64,000 bases of DNA from Vagococcus martis (GCF_002026305.1 NZ_MVAB01000001.1:310001-374000); one strand, 5' to 3'. Numbered from the stretch's first letter, positions 36,431-48,221 are shown. Notes: generated by a model from the sequence alone, not told the origin. Program-made: numbers and translations.

Positions 36431-37350
36431 TATTTCATTTCTCCTTTTTTACCAATTAGTCGCGTTACAATATTAAAAAATAGAGACATTAATAACAATA
36501 GTAAAGCTAATGACCAAAGTGCATTATTTTCCAGTGTTCCCATAACAGTATTACCAATTCCCATAGTTAATACACTTGTAAGAGTTGATGCTGGTGTGAT
36601 TAAATTATGTGGCATAAGTGACGCATTACCAATAACCATTTGAATCGCTAATGCTTCACCAAATGCTCGTGCCATACCAAATACAACTGCTGTTAAAATC
36701 CCCGGTACCGCTGCTCTTAATACAACTTTATAAATTGTTTGCCAACGCGTTGCTCCTAAGGCTAATGACGCTTCTCGATAATGTCGAGGGACTGCTCTTA
36801 GGGCATCTACTGTCATAGAGGTTACAGTTGGTAAAATCATAACAAATAAAACAAACGTACCAGCTAAAATACCAAAACCAGATCCACCAAACACACTACG
36901 AACAGCTGGTACTACAACTGATAAGCCGATAAAGCCATAAACAACTGATGGAATACCAACTAATAACTCAATAACTGGTTGCAATACTTTTGTTCCAAGT
37001 TTAGGCGATATCTCCGTCATAAAAACTGCTGCTCCTATGGCAAAAGGCGTTGCGATAATCGCTGATAAAAGAGTGACGATAAACGATCCTGCAATCATTG
37101 GTAATGCTCCTACCAATGGCTTACCAGATTCACTCACTGATCCTGGATTCCATTCCTTTCCAAAAAGGAAATCAAAGACATTTACTTTGTCTTTAAAGAA
37201 CGTTGCCAATCCCTTACTTGCGACAAAATAAAATATTGCGACAACAACAACAACAATAAATAAAATGGCGATAAAACTAATCGTCTTACCAAATTGTTCC
37301 AACTTTGCTTTTTTCGATTTTTTTAGCAACTTGCTTTGAATATCTTCCAA
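36430..37350 (-). CDS. pstC: Phosphate ABC transporter permease PstC
   Basis: A 306-residue permease with an N-terminal span (about residues 24-46), five more spans, and the EAA loop EASLALGATRWQTIYKVVLRAAVPGI. It forms the membrane pore with PstA. It lies 29 bp after pstS. Confidence 0.96.
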   Translation of the reverse strand: MEDIQSKLLKKSKKAKLEQFGKTISFIAILFIVVVVVAIFYFVASKGLATFFKDKVNVFDFLFGKEWNPGSVSESGKPLVGALPMIAGSFIVTLLSAIIATPFAIGAAVFMTEISPKLGTKVLQPVIELLVGIPSVVYGFIGLSVVVPAVRSVFGGSGFGILAGTFVLFVMILPTVTSMTVDALRAVPRHYREASLALGATRWQTIYKVVLRAAVPGILTAVVFGMARAFGEALAIQMVIGNASLMPHNLITPASTLTSVLTMGIGNTVMGTLENNALWSLALLLLLMSLFFNIVTRLIGKKGEMK

Positions 37351-37379
37351 AAATTTATCCTCCTATGAAACAACAATTT

Positions 37380-38240
37380 TTATTTGGAAATTTTTTGAAT
37401 ATTACCTTCAACATCGCGTTCCACTTGCATCTGTGAAACGGGTATATAACCTAGTTGAGGGACAATATCCTCTTGTACTTCATCTGACAACATATACTCT
37501 AGAAAATCTTTTGTTAAGCCTTCAGGTTTTCCTTTTGTATACATATGTTCATAAGACCAGATAGTCCATTTATTGTCTTTAACATTGTCTTCAGTTGGTT
37601 TAACCCCATCAATATTTAATGTCGCAACATCTTTTGTTACATAAGAAAACGCAACATAACTAATTGCACCTGGTGTTGTGCTGACGATTTGACGAACCAT
37701 TCCAGTTGAATCTTGTTCTTGAGATCCTTTTGGCTGTTTTCCGTCTAATACCCATTGTTCAAATGTGTGACGACTACCACTTCCTGCAGCACGATTAATC
37801 AAAACGACATCTTGATCTTTTCCGCCAACTTCCCTCCAATTTGTAATTTCACCTGTAAATATTTTTCTTAAATTTTCCATTGTAATGTCTGAAACGCCAA
37901 CTTCTTTATTGACAATTGGTGTCAAGCCAACAATAGCAACTTTATGGTCAACTAATAGTTTACTGTCAATACCTTCTTTTTCTTCTGCAAATAAATCTGA
38001 ATCACCTATTTGTACGGCTCCGGCTTGAACTTGACTTAGTACAGTTCCACTACCACCACCTTGTACATTAATAAATTTACCTAAATGATTACTACTATAT
38101 TGTTCACCAGCAGCCTCAACAAGTGGTTGCATGGCAGACGATCCAACAGCATTTATCGATTCTCCATTATCAACTGCTCCACATCCAGTAACAGTCAGTA
38201 TGAATCCAACTGATGCGATCATTTTTAACACTCTTTTCAC
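37380..38240 (-). CDS. pstS: Phosphate-binding lipoprotein PstS
   Basis: A 286-residue lipoprotein with a signal peptide and lipobox VTGC (Cys20), then the PBP-like phosphate-binding domain (AVGSSAMQPLVEA, GGGSGTVLSQVQAG, NRAAGSGSRHTFEQWV). It captures phosphate at the outer face of the membrane and passes it to PstC-PstA. It heads the operon behind a PHO-box-like repeat array. Confidence 0.96.
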   Translation of the reverse strand: MKRVLKMIASVGFILTVTGCGAVDNGESINAVGSSAMQPLVEAAGEQYSSNHLGKFINVQGGGSGTVLSQVQAGAVQIGDSDLFAEEKEGIDSKLLVDHKVAIVGLTPIVNKEVGVSDITMENLRKIFTGEITNWREVGGKDQDVVLINRAAGSGSRHTFEQWVLDGKQPKGSQEQDSTGMVRQIVSTTPGAISYVAFSYVTKDVATLNIDGVKPTEDNVKDNKWTIWSYEHMYTKGKPEGLTKDFLEYMLSDEVQEDIVPQLGYIPVSQMQVERDVEGNIQKISK

Positions 38241-38307
38241 GAATGTCCCCCCTAAATTTTTACAAAAAATTTACATATTGAAATAGTTCCTGACTTATCT
38301 CATGATA

Positions 38308-38374
38308 AACATATAATTTAGTAACATAAATTGCAAGTCTTTTTACATTTAATTTACAATGTAAACGCTTTACA
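38308..38374 (-). promoter_or_regulatory. pstS promoter with PHO-box-like repeats
   Basis: On the minus strand, -35 TTGCAA (38331-38336) and -10 TATGTT (38308-38313) are 17 bp apart. Just upstream, TTTACA is repeated on the plus strand at 38342-38347, 38353-38358 (11 bp period) and 38369-38374. The 11-bp spacing fits PhoP-type direct repeats, although the repeats read on the opposite strand to the gene. Confidence 0.5.
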
Positions 38375-38416
38375 AAAATTATATTAAAAACAAACAAAAA
38401 ACTCTCATAAAATAAC

Positions 38417-38450
38417 AAAAAACGATAGAAAATATTCTACCGTTTTCAAT
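38417..38450 (-). terminator. Terminator after uvrA
   Basis: On the minus strand, ACGGTAGAA pairs with TTCTATCGT around a short AT loop and is followed by TTTTTT. It lies 17 bp beyond the uvrA stop. Confidence 0.7.
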
Positions 38451-38466
38451 ATACTTCTCTAAAACA

Positions 38467-41289
38467 TTAACGTTCCATCACTTCTTTTAAATAATACCCT
38501 GTGTAACTTTCTTCTACTTTAATGATTTCCTCAGGTGTTCCAGTAGCTACGATTGTTCCACCACCATCTCCGCCTTCTGGACCTAAATCAATGACGTAGT
38601 CTGCTGTTTTTATGACGTCTAGATTATGTTCAATAACTAGGACAGTATTTCCACTATCTACCAAACGATTTAGCACTTCAAGTAAGCGACTGATATCTTC
38701 AGTGTGAAGTCCTGTTGTTGGTTCATCTAAAATATAGAAATTTTTACCTGACGAGCGTTTATGTAACTCACTTGCTAGTTTCATACGTTGCGCTTCTCCA
38801 CCAGATAGGGTAGTTGCTGATTGACCTAGTTTGACATAACCAAGTCCGACATCAACAATCGTTTGAAGTTTTCGATGAATTTTAGGAATTGCTTGGAAAA
38901 ATTCCACGGCATCTTCCACTGTCATTTCTAAAATCTCAGCAATGTTTTTTCCTTTATATCGAACTTCTAACGTTTCAGAATTATAGCGTTGTCCATGACA
39001 CACTTCACATGGTACATAAACATCTGGTAAGAAATGCATTTCGATTTTGATGATTCCATCACCTCGACATGCTTCACATCTTCCGCCTTTCACATTAAAA
39101 CTGAAGCGACCCTTTTTATAACCACGTGTTTTAGCTTCATTTGTTTTAGCAAATAAATCACGTATGTCATCAAACACACTCGTATAAGTTGCTGGATTAC
39201 TTCGTGGTGTTCGTCCAATCGGGCTTTGGTCAATATCAATGATTTTTTCAATCGATTCATAGCCTGTAATCTTATCAAACTTACCAGGTTTAGCCGAATT
39301 ATGATTAATTTTTTGAGCCAGAGCTTTCTTTAAAATTGTGTTAACTAGTGTACTCTTACCAGAACCAGACACACCAGTAACTGCGACAAATTTACCCATT
39401 GGAAACTCAACAGATAGATTTTTCAAGTTGTTTTCTTTTGCACCAGTGATTTTCACACTTTCTCCATTACCTTTACGTCGTTCTTTCGGCACGTTAATTT
39501 TTCTCTTACCGGATAAATATTGACCTGTCAGTGAGTTTTTATCTTTTTCAACTTCTTCAGGCGTACCTGCTGAAATAATTTGTCCACCCTGTTCTCCTGC
39601 TCCAGGTCCGATGTCAATTAAATAATCAGCTGCCCTCATTGTATCTTCATCATGTTCTACCACAACTAATGTATTACCTAAATCACGCATCTTTTTCAAT
39701 GAATCAATCAAACGATTATTGTCTCGTTGATGCAACCCAATAGATGGCTCATCTAAAATGTATAAAACCCCTGAAAGATTTGAACCAATTTGGGTTGCTA
39801 AACGAATACGTTGTGCTTCTCCACCAGACAGTGTTCCGGCTGAACGGCTAAGAGTCAAATAGCCTAATCCAACGTTTTCTAAGAAACTCAATCTATCTCT
39901 AATTTCCTTTAAAATTGGTTGTGAAATCATGGTATCTTGTTCGCCAAAATTTAGCTCAGACATATAGTTTAACGAATGATTCACCGATAATTCACTAATT
40001 TCTCCAATATGTTTTCCATCTATTTTCACTGATAAAGCTTCTTTATTTAAACGATAGCCCTGACACGTTTCACATGTTAATTCCGTCATGTATAGCTTCA
40101 TTTGTTCTCTCGTGTAATCACTATTTGTTTCGTGATAACGGCGATTTATATTAGTCAAAATCCCTTCAAATGGAATATCAACATCACGCACGCCACCAAA
40201 TTCGTTTTTATAATGAAAATGGAAAGTCTTTTCTCCTGATCCTCTAAATAATAATTCCTTTTGCTCTTTAGTTAGATCTTTAAATGGTGTATCAAAATCA
40301 ATGCCAAATTGCTCGCAAGCTTGCTCTAACATATTGGGGTAATAATTTGAGCTGATTGGATTCCACGGTGTAATTGCCCCTTCACGTAATGTTTTAGTAT
40401 CATCAGGCACAACTAAATCAGCATCAACCTCTAATTTAACACTCAATCCATCACACTCTGGACACGCTCCAAACGGTGTGTTAAACGAGAACAATCGAGG
40501 CTCAATATCTCCAACTGTAAAGCCACAATAAGGACAAGCATAATGTTCGCTAAATAGCATCTCTTCTTGATCCATGACATCAACCAATACATAACCGTCT
40601 GCTAATCGTAAGGCAAGTTCAAGTGAGTCAAATAGTCTTGAGCGAACCCCATCTTTTATCACAATACGGTCAACAATGATTTCGACATCATGCTTTTTAT
40701 TTTTTTCTAACTCTGGTACTTCAGAAATGTCAAAGGTTTCCCCATCAACTCTCACTCGGACAAACCCATCTTTTTTGATTTTTTCAAATACTTTTTTGTG
40801 TTGTCCTTTTTTTCCACGAATGAGTGGTGCTAGAATTTGAATTCTCGTTCTTTCTTCTAACTCTAACAACTTATCTGTCATTTGTTCCGGAGATTGACTA
40901 CTAATTTTCGTGCCATCATTTGGACAAATAGGCTCACCTACTCGAGCAAATAATAGTCTTAAATAATCATTTATCTCTGTGACGGTCCCAACCGTTGAAC
41001 GTGGATTTTTACTCGTTGTTTTTTGGTCGATTGAAATGGCTGGGCTCAACCCATCAATACTATCAACATCTGGCTTGTCCATTTGCCCTAAAAATTGTCG
41101 TGCGTATGACGACAAACTTTCGACATAACGACGCTGACCTTCAGCGTATAACGTGTCAAATGCTAAGGAACTTTTTCCTGATCCAGAAAGTCCAGTAATC
41201 ACGACTAGTTTATCTCTTGGAATTGTTACATCTATATTTTTTAAATTATGTGCTCTTGCACCATGTATCACTATTTTGTCATTTGCCAT
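38467..41289 (-). CDS. uvrA: Excinuclease ABC subunit A
   Basis: A 940-residue DNA-damage recognition ATPase. It has two ABC modules with Walker [14 protein letters not shown] near residue 31 and [12 protein letters not shown] near 640, zinc-binding CPYC...CPEC and CEAC...CEVC pairs, and [12 protein letters not shown] / [12 protein letters not shown] signatures. It loads UvrB at lesions in nucleotide-excision repair. It follows uvrB by 12 bp. The length is normal. Confidence 0.98.
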   Translation of the reverse strand: MANDKIVIHGARAHNLKNIDVTIPRDKLVVITGLSGSGKSSLAFDTLYAEGQRRYVESLSSYARQFLGQMDKPDVDSIDGLSPAISIDQKTTSKNPRSTVGTVTEINDYLRLLFARVGEPICPNDGTKISSQSPEQMTDKLLELEERTRIQILAPLIRGKKGQHKKVFEKIKKDGFVRVRVDGETFDISEVPELEKNKKHDVEIIVDRIVIKDGVRSRLFDSLELALRLADGYVLVDVMDQEEMLFSEHYACPYCGFTVGDIEPRLFSFNTPFGACPECDGLSVKLEVDADLVVPDDTKTLREGAITPWNPISSNYYPNMLEQACEQFGIDFDTPFKDLTKEQKELLFRGSGEKTFHFHYKNEFGGVRDVDIPFEGILTNINRRYHETNSDYTREQMKLYMTELTCETCQGYRLNKEALSVKIDGKHIGEISELSVNHSLNYMSELNFGEQDTMISQPILKEIRDRLSFLENVGLGYLTLSRSAGTLSGGEAQRIRLATQIGSNLSGVLYILDEPSIGLHQRDNNRLIDSLKKMRDLGNTLVVVEHDEDTMRAADYLIDIGPGAGEQGGQIISAGTPEEVEKDKNSLTGQYLSGKRKINVPKERRKGNGESVKITGAKENNLKNLSVEFPMGKFVAVTGVSGSGKSTLVNTILKKALAQKINHNSAKPGKFDKITGYESIEKIIDIDQSPIGRTPRSNPATYTSVFDDIRDLFAKTNEAKTRGYKKGRFSFNVKGGRCEACRGDGIIKIEMHFLPDVYVPCEVCHGQRYNSETLEVRYKGKNIAEILEMTVEDAVEFFQAIPKIHRKLQTIVDVGLGYVKLGQSATTLSGGEAQRMKLASELHKRSSGKNFYILDEPTTGLHTEDISRLLEVLNRLVDSGNTVLVIEHNLDVIKTADYVIDLGPEGGDGGGTIVATGTPEEIIKVEESYTGYYLKEVMER

Positions 41290-41301
41290 CTGATTTATCT
41301 C

Positions 41302-43302
41302 CTATTTACCTGCTTTTAATTCGAGTAATGTGTCTCTAAGTGTTGCCGCTTTTTCAAAGTCTAACGCTTTAGCCGCATCCTTCATTTGTAGTTCGATATC
41401 TAATAAAACAGCTTCTTTACCTTCTCTATCCATTGCATTATATTGATCTTTGATAGATACTGTTTCGACTGACTCATCTTCACTCTCTTTTGTAATGCGA
41501 ATCAAATCACGAATATCTTTCTTAATCGTTTTTGGTACAATACCATGTTCGGCATTATATTCTTCCTGAATGGTACGACGACGACTTGTTTCAGACATCG
41601 CTCGCTCCATTGAGTCTGTAATCTTGTCTGCATACATAATAACTTTACCATCGGCGTTTCTTGCCGCACGTCCAATCGTTTGAATAAGTGAGCGTTCACT
41701 ACGTAGGAACCCTTCTTTATCAGCATCAAGTATCGCAACAAGTGAGACTTCTGGGACGTCTAATCCTTCACGCAATAAGTTAATCCCAATTAAAACGTCA
41801 AATTCACCTAATCTTAAATCACGAATAATTTCTGTTCTTTCTAGTGTTTTTATGTCACTATGTAAATATTTTACTTTAATTCCTAATTCTTTAAAGTAAT
41901 CCGTTAAGTCCTCTGACATTTTTTTAGTCAATGTTGTAATAAACACGCGTTCATTTCTTTCTACACGTTCATATATTTCACCGACTAAATCATCAATTTG
42001 CCCCATGATTGGCCTTACTTCAATCACTGGATCAAGTAATCCAGTTGGCCTAATAATTTGTTCTACAATATCATCTGTTTGTTCCATTTCATATGGCCCA
42101 GGAGTAGCAGACACATACATAATTTGGTCCACTTTTTCTTCAAATTCTTCTAATCTAAGTGGTCGGTTATCCAACGCACTAGGTAATCTAAACCCATAGT
42201 CCACTAACATTTGTTTTCTCGCTCTATCCCCGTTATACATGCCCCTAATTTGTGGCATCGTCACGTGGGATTCATCAACCATAATCAAAAAATCATCAGG
42301 AAAGAAGTCAATCAATGTAAATGGTGCTTCTCCTTCGCTTCGACCATCCATATGTCGTGAATAGTTTTCAATACCAGAACAATAGCCCATCTCACGCATC
42401 ATTTCGATATCATAGTTCGTCCTTTGTTCTAATCGTTGAGCTTCTAATAATTTTTCTTCACTTCTTAATTCTTTAAGTCTGTCATCTAATTCTTTTTGGA
42501 TTTTAGCGATGGCTTCTTCTAAATGCTCTTCGTTTGTCACAAAGTGTGTCGCAGGGAAAATTGCTATGTGCTCTCTATCACCAATAATTTCACCTGTTAA
42601 GGCATTAAACTCTCTAATGCGGTCAATTTCATCACCAAAAAATTCAATTCTTAAAGCAAAGTCATCTTTTGACGCTAAAAATATCTCAACCACATCACCA
42701 CGTACACGGAAACGCCCACGCTGAAAATCTATGTCATTGCGCTCAAATTGAATATCAACTAAATTTCTAAGTAGTTGATCGCGTTCCATTTCCATTCCTT
42801 CACGTAAAGAAAGAACCTGATTTTGATACTCTCTAGGATCTCCCAATCCATAAATACAAGACACAGATGCCACGACAATCACATCATTTCTCTCTAATAG
42901 GGAACTGGTCGCTGAATGGCGTAATTTATCAATCTCATCATTGACACTCGAGTCTTTTTCAATATACGTATCACTTGAAGGAACATAGGCTTCCGGTTGG
43001 TAGTAATCATAATAGCTCACGAAATACTCTACTGCGTTATTTGGAAAAAATTCTTTAAACTCACTATATAGTTGTCCGGCAAGTGTTTTGTTATGCGCAA
43101 TAATCAGAGTTGGTTTGTTAACTTCTTTAATTACATTAGACATGGTAAATGTTTTGCCAGAACCTGTTACTCCCATTAATATTTGGGATTTTTCATTATC
43201 TTCTATATTCTTTACTAATTGCTTAATCGCTTCCGGCTGATCCCCAGCTGGTTCGTATCTTGACACTAAATCAAAGGTATGGTTTGTTTGTCTATCAATC
43301 AT
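41302..43302 (-). CDS. uvrB: Excinuclease ABC subunit B
   Basis: A 666-residue helicase-like protein with Walker [11 protein letters not shown] at about residues 41-50, the beta-hairpin region ([21 protein letters not shown]), helicase motifs ([13 protein letters not shown]) and a C-terminal UVR domain ([23 protein letters not shown]). It verifies damage and recruits UvrC. It is the first gene of the uvrBA operon. Confidence 0.98.
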   Translation of the reverse strand: MIDRQTNHTFDLVSRYEPAGDQPEAIKQLVKNIEDNEKSQILMGVTGSGKTFTMSNVIKEVNKPTLIIAHNKTLAGQLYSEFKEFFPNNAVEYFVSYYDYYQPEAYVPSSDTYIEKDSSVNDEIDKLRHSATSSLLERNDVIVVASVSCIYGLGDPREYQNQVLSLREGMEMERDQLLRNLVDIQFERNDIDFQRGRFRVRGDVVEIFLASKDDFALRIEFFGDEIDRIREFNALTGEIIGDREHIAIFPATHFVTNEEHLEEAIAKIQKELDDRLKELRSEEKLLEAQRLEQRTNYDIEMMREMGYCSGIENYSRHMDGRSEGEAPFTLIDFFPDDFLIMVDESHVTMPQIRGMYNGDRARKQMLVDYGFRLPSALDNRPLRLEEFEEKVDQIMYVSATPGPYEMEQTDDIVEQIIRPTGLLDPVIEVRPIMGQIDDLVGEIYERVERNERVFITTLTKKMSEDLTDYFKELGIKVKYLHSDIKTLERTEIIRDLRLGEFDVLIGINLLREGLDVPEVSLVAILDADKEGFLRSERSLIQTIGRAARNADGKVIMYADKITDSMERAMSETSRRRTIQEEYNAEHGIVPKTIKKDIRDLIRITKESEDESVETVSIKDQYNAMDREGKEAVLLDIELQMKDAAKALDFEKAATLRDTLLELKAGK

Positions 43303-43452
43303 GCTGAAACTCCTTTAGATTTACTTATTTTCTCAATTTTATCATACCGAACATACTTTCGCAAAACAGTTCGCATTGGAAAAATATAATCGATTTAGTG
43401 TTATTTTGAAGAATGTTGGAGTAGAATGGAAACAAAAGAAAGGTGTGGTTAC

Positions 43453-44787
43453 ATGGTTAAATCTATTTCAAATGAACAAGTCAAACATATGGAGCAAAAA
43501 TATCTTGCTAATCGTGAGCATTTATTAAGCCAACGTGCAGTGATGAAAAATGGTATTTTAGCCTCATCAGAAAATCAAAAAGCAGTTATTGAAAACAATC
43601 CCGTTTTCTCTATCGACTTAGATACAGGAAACGTGACAAATCAAAAACAAAGTGGTCGTTGTTGGATGTTTGCAGCCCTTAATACATTCAGACATGATGT
43701 CTTAAACAATCATCACATCAAAGACTTCGAATTATCTCAAAACTATACGTTTTTCTGGGATAAATTTGAAAAAGCAAATTATTTCTATGAAAATATTATC
43801 AAAACAAGCAACCAAGAATTAACAAGTCGTGAAGTGGCATTTTTACTAGCAACACCTCAACAAGATGGTGGCCAATGGGATATGTTAGTAGCGATTATCC
43901 AAAAATATGGGATTGTGCCAAAAACAATCATGCCTGAAACAAAAAGTAGTTCAAGCAGCCGTGAGTTAAATACTTACTTAAATAAAAAATTAAGAAAAGA
44001 TGCCTTAACATTAAGAACATTAATTGCTAATGGCGCCTCTGAATCAGAGATTGAAACTCGTAAAGTTGAATTGCTACAAGAAATCTATAACTTATTAAGT
44101 ACCTCTCTAGGTACACCACCAACAGAATTTGATTATTCATATTATGATACAGATGGAAATTATCATTTAGAACAAGGGCTAACTCCTACTTCTTTCTATG
44201 ATAAATACATCGGCACTGACTTAAATGATTACGTCAGCATCATCAATGCCCCAACAAAAGACAAACCTTACAATCAAGTCTATACAGTTGATATGTTAGG
44301 AAACGTCGTTGGCGGAAAAGAAGTTCGTCACTTGAATGTTGATATTGAAACATTCAAAAACTTAGCTATCGCGCAATTAAAAGATGGTGAAAGTGTTTGG
44401 TTTGGGTGTGATGTTGGCCAATCTTCTACAAGAGACACTGGTATCATGGCAACAGATATATATAGCGTGCAAGATACATTAGATATTAATTATGATATGA
44501 GTAAAGCAGAACGTTTAGATTATGGTGAAAGTTTAATGACTCACGCAATGGTCTTAACAGGTGTGAATTTAATCAATGACAAACCAACTAAATGGAAAGT
44601 TGAAAACAGTTGGGGAGATAAAGTTGGAACAAAAGGATATTTTGTTATGAGTGATGATTGGATGAGTGAATATACTTATCAAGTCGTTGTGAATAAAAAA
44701 TATCTTTCAGATGACTTAAAAAAAGTACTTAAAAAAGATGATGTGACAGTTTTAGCCCCATGGGATCCAATGGGTGCTTTAGCATAA
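43453..44787 (+). CDS. pepC: Aminopeptidase C (bleomycin-hydrolase family)
   Basis: A 444-residue cytosolic cysteine aminopeptidase. The papain-fold catalytic residues are visible: Cys in QSGRCWMFAALN, His in LMTHAMVLTG and Asn in WKVENSWGDK. It trims peptides and, as in the family, is probably a hexamer with the C-terminus blocking the active site. The ATG at 43453 (MVKSISNEQ) follows AAAGG by about 10 nt. A start at 43426 precedes that site. It is the only rightward, non-transposon gene after the Tn916 end. Confidence 0.95.
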   Translation: MVKSISNEQVKHMEQKYLANREHLLSQRAVMKNGILASSENQKAVIENNPVFSIDLDTGNVTNQKQSGRCWMFAALNTFRHDVLNNHHIKDFELSQNYTFFWDKFEKANYFYENIIKTSNQELTSREVAFLLATPQQDGGQWDMLVAIIQKYGIVPKTIMPETKSSSSSRELNTYLNKKLRKDALTLRTLIANGASESEIETRKVELLQEIYNLLSTSLGTPPTEFDYSYYDTDGNYHLEQGLTPTSFYDKYIGTDLNDYVSIINAPTKDKPYNQVYTVDMLGNVVGGKEVRHLNVDIETFKNLAIAQLKDGESVWFGCDVGQSSTRDTGIMATDIYSVQDTLDINYDMSKAERLDYGESLMTHAMVLTGVNLINDKPTKWKVENSWGDKVGTKGYFVMSDDWMSEYTYQVVVNKKYLSDDLKKVLKKDDVTVLAPWDPMGALA

Positions 44788-44946
44788 AATAAAACATACT
44801 AAGATTAGAAGGTGCTGACCCAAAAGGCTTATAACAAAAATTAAGGCTCTACGTCAAATGATGTGGATGAATAAAATTAAGTGTACTTAAGCAACGAAAG
44901 TCGATTGGCTTTTGTTGCTTATTTGTTTGATTCTCCTATTTTTAAT

Positions 44947-45477
44947 GGCTCTTTGTCAACTACTGTTGGTAAGGATTAATACGTTAGAATTTAAGGTCTA
45001 GAAAGCATTTAGTTTTCTAGATCTTTTTTGGTGATGTAAAGGCAGATTCTTTTAAACAAATTGATAGTCGTAGCTTAAAATTATAAAAACTTCTCATGCC
45101 ATAGGCATTACGCTTAATGACTTTAATGTGGTTATTCATACATTCTAACGGACCGTTTGAATAAGATGTTTCAAAGGTGTTTTTTATTTCTTCTCGATAT
45201 TTTTTAAATGTTTTGAAAACAGAAATAAACTCTTTAAATCCTGTTGGTTGATTAATTAATTCCAAAAATAAAGAATAATCTTTTGTTTGAATCGCTCTTA
45301 AAATTTGTTGATAGGTGCTGTAAGCCTCTGTCAATTTAGAATCATAGGTAAGTAAGCGTTCAAGTAATTCTTTTTCAGAAAGATACGCTTTAAAGGATGG
45401 ACGCCAATGCTGTTGGATATAATCTAATTTGTCATAGCTTTTTTGAAGTAATTTCCAATACTTTTTAATTCGTCTAT
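44947..45477 (-). mobile_element. ISL3-family element, 3' fragment (copy 3)
   Basis: It starts with the terminal repeat GGCTCTTTGTCAACTACTGT and matches the last ~530 bp of the two complete copies, in the opposite orientation. The match ends at 45477 inside the transposase frame (…RRIKKYWKLL), where unrelated GGCTGACCC sequence begins. It keeps the A6 run that is A7 in copy 1. The remaining frame 45017-45490 codes for the transposase C-terminus with the SNGPLECMNNHIK motif, so it cannot be active. Confidence 0.9.
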
Positions 45478-45478
45478 G

Positions 45479-45604
45479 AGGCTGACCCATTAGTCTTTAA
45501 AATAGAAAAATCCCATGAAATCAGTTTGTTAAAACACTGACTTCGTAGGATTTCTGTTTTGTTAGTTTAGTGATTTTCATTTAAAAAGTTACTTTTGGGT
45601 CAGC
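45479..45604. repeat. 126-bp imperfect palindrome with GCTGACCC ends
   Basis: Both ends carry GCTGACCCA, and the centre is a long stem (AAATCCCATGAAATCAG with a near-complement around a short loop). It could be a MITE or the leftover 3' end, with terminator, of an IS150-type element. Confidence 0.5.
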
Positions 45605-45697
45605 TTCTTCAATTAATTCTATTTTATTTTTGAGACTTTTTCATCAATATTATTGTCCATCAACACGATTTGACATAGAGCCGGATTTTTAAGTTGC

Positions 45698-47125
45698 TTA
45701 TTTGTTTTCTTCACCATACCAATTATAATGGAACACGCCATCACGATCTTTACGTTCGTATGTATGAGCACCAAAGTAATCTCTTTGTGCTTGAATGATG
45801 TTAGCGGGTAAATCTTTTGTACGGTAAGAATCGTAGTAAGAAATAGCTGATGAAAATGTTGGGACAGGCACACCTGTTTCAACAGCCAAGGCAACAACAT
45901 CACGAACTGATTGTTGGTATTTTGTTGTGATATCTAAGAAATAATCATCTAAAATAAGATTTTTAATTTCTGGATTTCGTTCATACGCATCCGTAATTTT
46001 TTGTAAGAATTGGGCACGGATAATGCATCCTGCTCTAAAGATTTTCGCAATATTACCATAGTTTAAATCCCAGCCATATTCTTCACTAGCCATACGCATT
46101 TGAGCAAATCCTTGTGCGTAACTCATGATTTTACTAAAGTATAATGCTTGACGAATTTTTTCTACAAATTCTTTTTTATCTCCAGTAAATTCTTTTACTG
46201 GTGGTGCCGGAATAATTTCACTTGCAGCGACACGTTCAGTTTTTAATGCTGAGATGTAACGAGCAAAAACAGATTCTGTAATAAGTGGTAGAGGAGTTCC
46301 TAAATCAAGTGCATTTTGACTTGTCCATTTACCAGTTCCTTTGTTACCAGCAGCATCTAAGATAACATCAACAATTGGTTTACCAGTTCCTAAATCATCT
46401 TTACGTGTTAAAATATCTGACGTGATTTCGATTAAGTAGCTATCTAACTCACCTGTATTCCATTCTTTAAAAATATCAGCAACTTCTTCAACTGATAAGC
46501 CTAAAACGCGAGTTAAGATGTCATATGATTCAGCAATTAATTGCATGTCTCCATACTCGATTCCATTATGTACCATCTTCACATAATGACCAGCTCCATT
46601 TGGTCCAATGTAAGTCACGCATGGATCTCCATCTTCAGCTTTTGCCGCAATTTGTTCAAAAATTGGTGCCACTAATTCATAGGCTTCTTTTTGTCCACCT
46701 GGCATCATAGAAGGCCCTTTTAACGCTCCCTCTTCTCCACCAGATACACCAGTACCGATAAAGTTAATACCAGAAGTTGCTAATGCTTCATTACGGCGGA
46801 TAGTATCTTTGAAGTAAGTATTCCCACCATCGATTAACACATCACCCTCATCTAAAAATGGTAGTAAACTTTCGATTGTTAAATCAGTGGCTTTACCTGC
46901 TTTTACCATTAATAAAATTCGTCTTGGTGTTTCAAGAGAATTAACAAACTCCTCAATAGAATAAGTTGCAACTAAATGTTTATCAGGATGTTCTTTGATA
47001 ACTTCCTCTGTTTTTGATGATGTTCGGTTAAAAATAGAAACAGTGTATCCTCTACTTTCTATATTTAACGCTAAGTTTTTCCCCATGACTGCCATACCGA
47101 CAACACCAATTTGTTGTTTAGACAT
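45698..47125 (-). CDS. gnd: 6-phosphogluconate dehydrogenase (decarboxylating)
   Basis: A 475-residue enzyme that makes ribulose-5-phosphate and NADPH in the pentose-phosphate path. It has an N-terminal Rossmann motif ([21 protein letters not shown]), the signature [14 protein letters not shown] and the helical C-terminal domain. Length and motifs are normal. AGGAAG precedes the ATG. It is monocistronic here. The downstream DNA is insertion-sequence debris and no clear terminator is visible. Confidence 0.97.
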   Translation of the reverse strand: MSKQQIGVVGMAVMGKNLALNIESRGYTVSIFNRTSSKTEEVIKEHPDKHLVATYSIEEFVNSLETPRRILLMVKAGKATDLTIESLLPFLDEGDVLIDGGNTYFKDTIRRNEALATSGINFIGTGVSGGEEGALKGPSMMPGGQKEAYELVAPIFEQIAAKAEDGDPCVTYIGPNGAGHYVKMVHNGIEYGDMQLIAESYDILTRVLGLSVEEVADIFKEWNTGELDSYLIEITSDILTRKDDLGTGKPIVDVILDAAGNKGTGKWTSQNALDLGTPLPLITESVFARYISALKTERVAASEIIPAPPVKEFTGDKKEFVEKIRQALYFSKIMSYAQGFAQMRMASEEYGWDLNYGNIAKIFRAGCIIRAQFLQKITDAYERNPEIKNLILDDYFLDITTKYQQSVRDVVALAVETGVPVPTFSSAISYYDSYRTKDLPANIIQAQRDYFGAHTYERKDRDGVFHYNWYGEENK

Positions 47126-47237
47126 ACATCTTCCTCCAATTCTTTTTTCAAAAAATGATACTTTTTTCTCTATATTATATCTTGCTAATAATTATAGCTT
47201 ATTTTACCTAAAATATAAATAGACACGACCTTTCAAA

Positions 47238-48134
47238 TTAAACATCACACCTAGACAATAGAAATACAGCAAAAATAATCAACAACATACTAATTATCTC
47301 GATTGGTTTTAAAACCAATCCTAAAAATAAAACTGAAAATAAAGCTGAACTTAGTGGTTCAAATGATGTTAATAAACTCGAAAATTGTGGTGGTATATAT
47401 TCTGTACTTTTAAGTAAACAGATATATGAAAAAACGGTACCAATAATCACTATGACTAAAATTCCTAGTAACACACCAGGGGTAAAAGTAGGTACATCTT
47501 GCCAAATCGGTTGATAGACCTGAAAAGATACCCCACCTATTAACATACCCCAGCCTATAATAAGTGTTGTTCCATATTTTGCCATAAGTTTTCTTGGTTG
47601 AATAATATAAAAAGCACCTAAAAATGCTGATAATAATCCCCAAAACAACCCATTCGGTGAAATAGCTAATTCATTTAGGTTTCCCTTAGTCACTAATAAA
47701 AACGTTCCTAATAGAGATAACACAATACTGACAATACTTAATTTATTTGGTAATTCTTTTTTTTCGATAATAAAATAAATGACTAATAATATTGGTGATA
47801 GATATTGTAATATCGTTGCAGTCGCTGCATTACTCACTTGAATAGCCTTGAAAAAAGAATACTGCAACCCAAGTACCCCCAATACACTAAAAATAATTAA
47901 TTGAATTAATTCAGTTTTATTTTTTAGAGGAGATAAGCTATCTTTATTCCCTTTTCCCATTTGATACATTAAAATTAAAAAACCCGCCACAATCATTTTA
48001 ACAGCTACAAGCCAACTAGCTGATATGTGTTTTGTTGTCATCAAATATTCAGCCACTACCCCAGATGCACCCCAAAAAACTCCACCTAAAATAGCTAAAA
48101 TCATACCCTTTAATTTACTACTTCCTTTTTCCAT
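47238..48134 (-). CDS. EamA/DMT-family transporter
   Basis: A 298-residue protein with ten hydrophobic spans in two EamA repeats (first GGVFWGASGVVAEYLM, second NGLFWGLLSAFLGAFYIIQPRKLMAKYG). These export or take up small metabolites, often amino acids. The substrate cannot be told from the sequence. It is a single gene between gnd and the zinc lipoprotein. Confidence 0.85.
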   Translation of the reverse strand: MEKGSSKLKGMILAILGGVFWGASGVVAEYLMTTKHISASWLVAVKMIVAGFLILMYQMGKGNKDSLSPLKNKTELIQLIIFSVLGVLGLQYSFFKAIQVSNAATATILQYLSPILLVIYFIIEKKELPNKLSIVSIVLSLLGTFLLVTKGNLNELAISPNGLFWGLLSAFLGAFYIIQPRKLMAKYGTTLIIGWGMLIGGVSFQVYQPIWQDVPTFTPGVLLGILVIVIIGTVFSYICLLKSTEYIPPQFSSLLTSFEPLSSALFSVLFLGLVLKPIEIISMLLIIFAVFLLSRCDV

Positions 48135-48191
48135 TTTTTTACCTCCCCTTATCGCTTTATTCTACAGCTTTAAGGCCCATAAAAACAATAA

Positions 48192-48214
48192 AAACCTAGA
48201 AATATTCTAGGTTT
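48192..48214 (-). terminator. Terminator after the zinc-binding lipoprotein gene
   Basis: AAACCTAGAA and TTCTAGGTTT form a stem with a tiny loop and T/A tracts, just past the stop at 48222. Confidence 0.7.
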
Positions 48215-48221
48215 CCATCGT

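Larger units (their letters stand above)
44811..45604. mobile_element. IS relic flanked by 13-bp perfect inverted repeats
   Basis: GCTGACCCAAAAG (44814-44826) and its exact complement CTTTTGGGTCAGC (45592-45604) frame 790 bp between pepC and gnd. The repeats look like IS3-family (IS150-group) ends, but no IS3 transposase remains. The interior holds an ISL3-like end (GGCTCTACGTCAAATGATG from 44855), a hairpin AAGCAACGAAAG/CTTTTGTTGCTT (44889-44920), a truncated ISL3 element and a 126-bp palindromic piece. This 900-bp gap therefore holds only element debris and no host gene. Confidence 0.65.
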
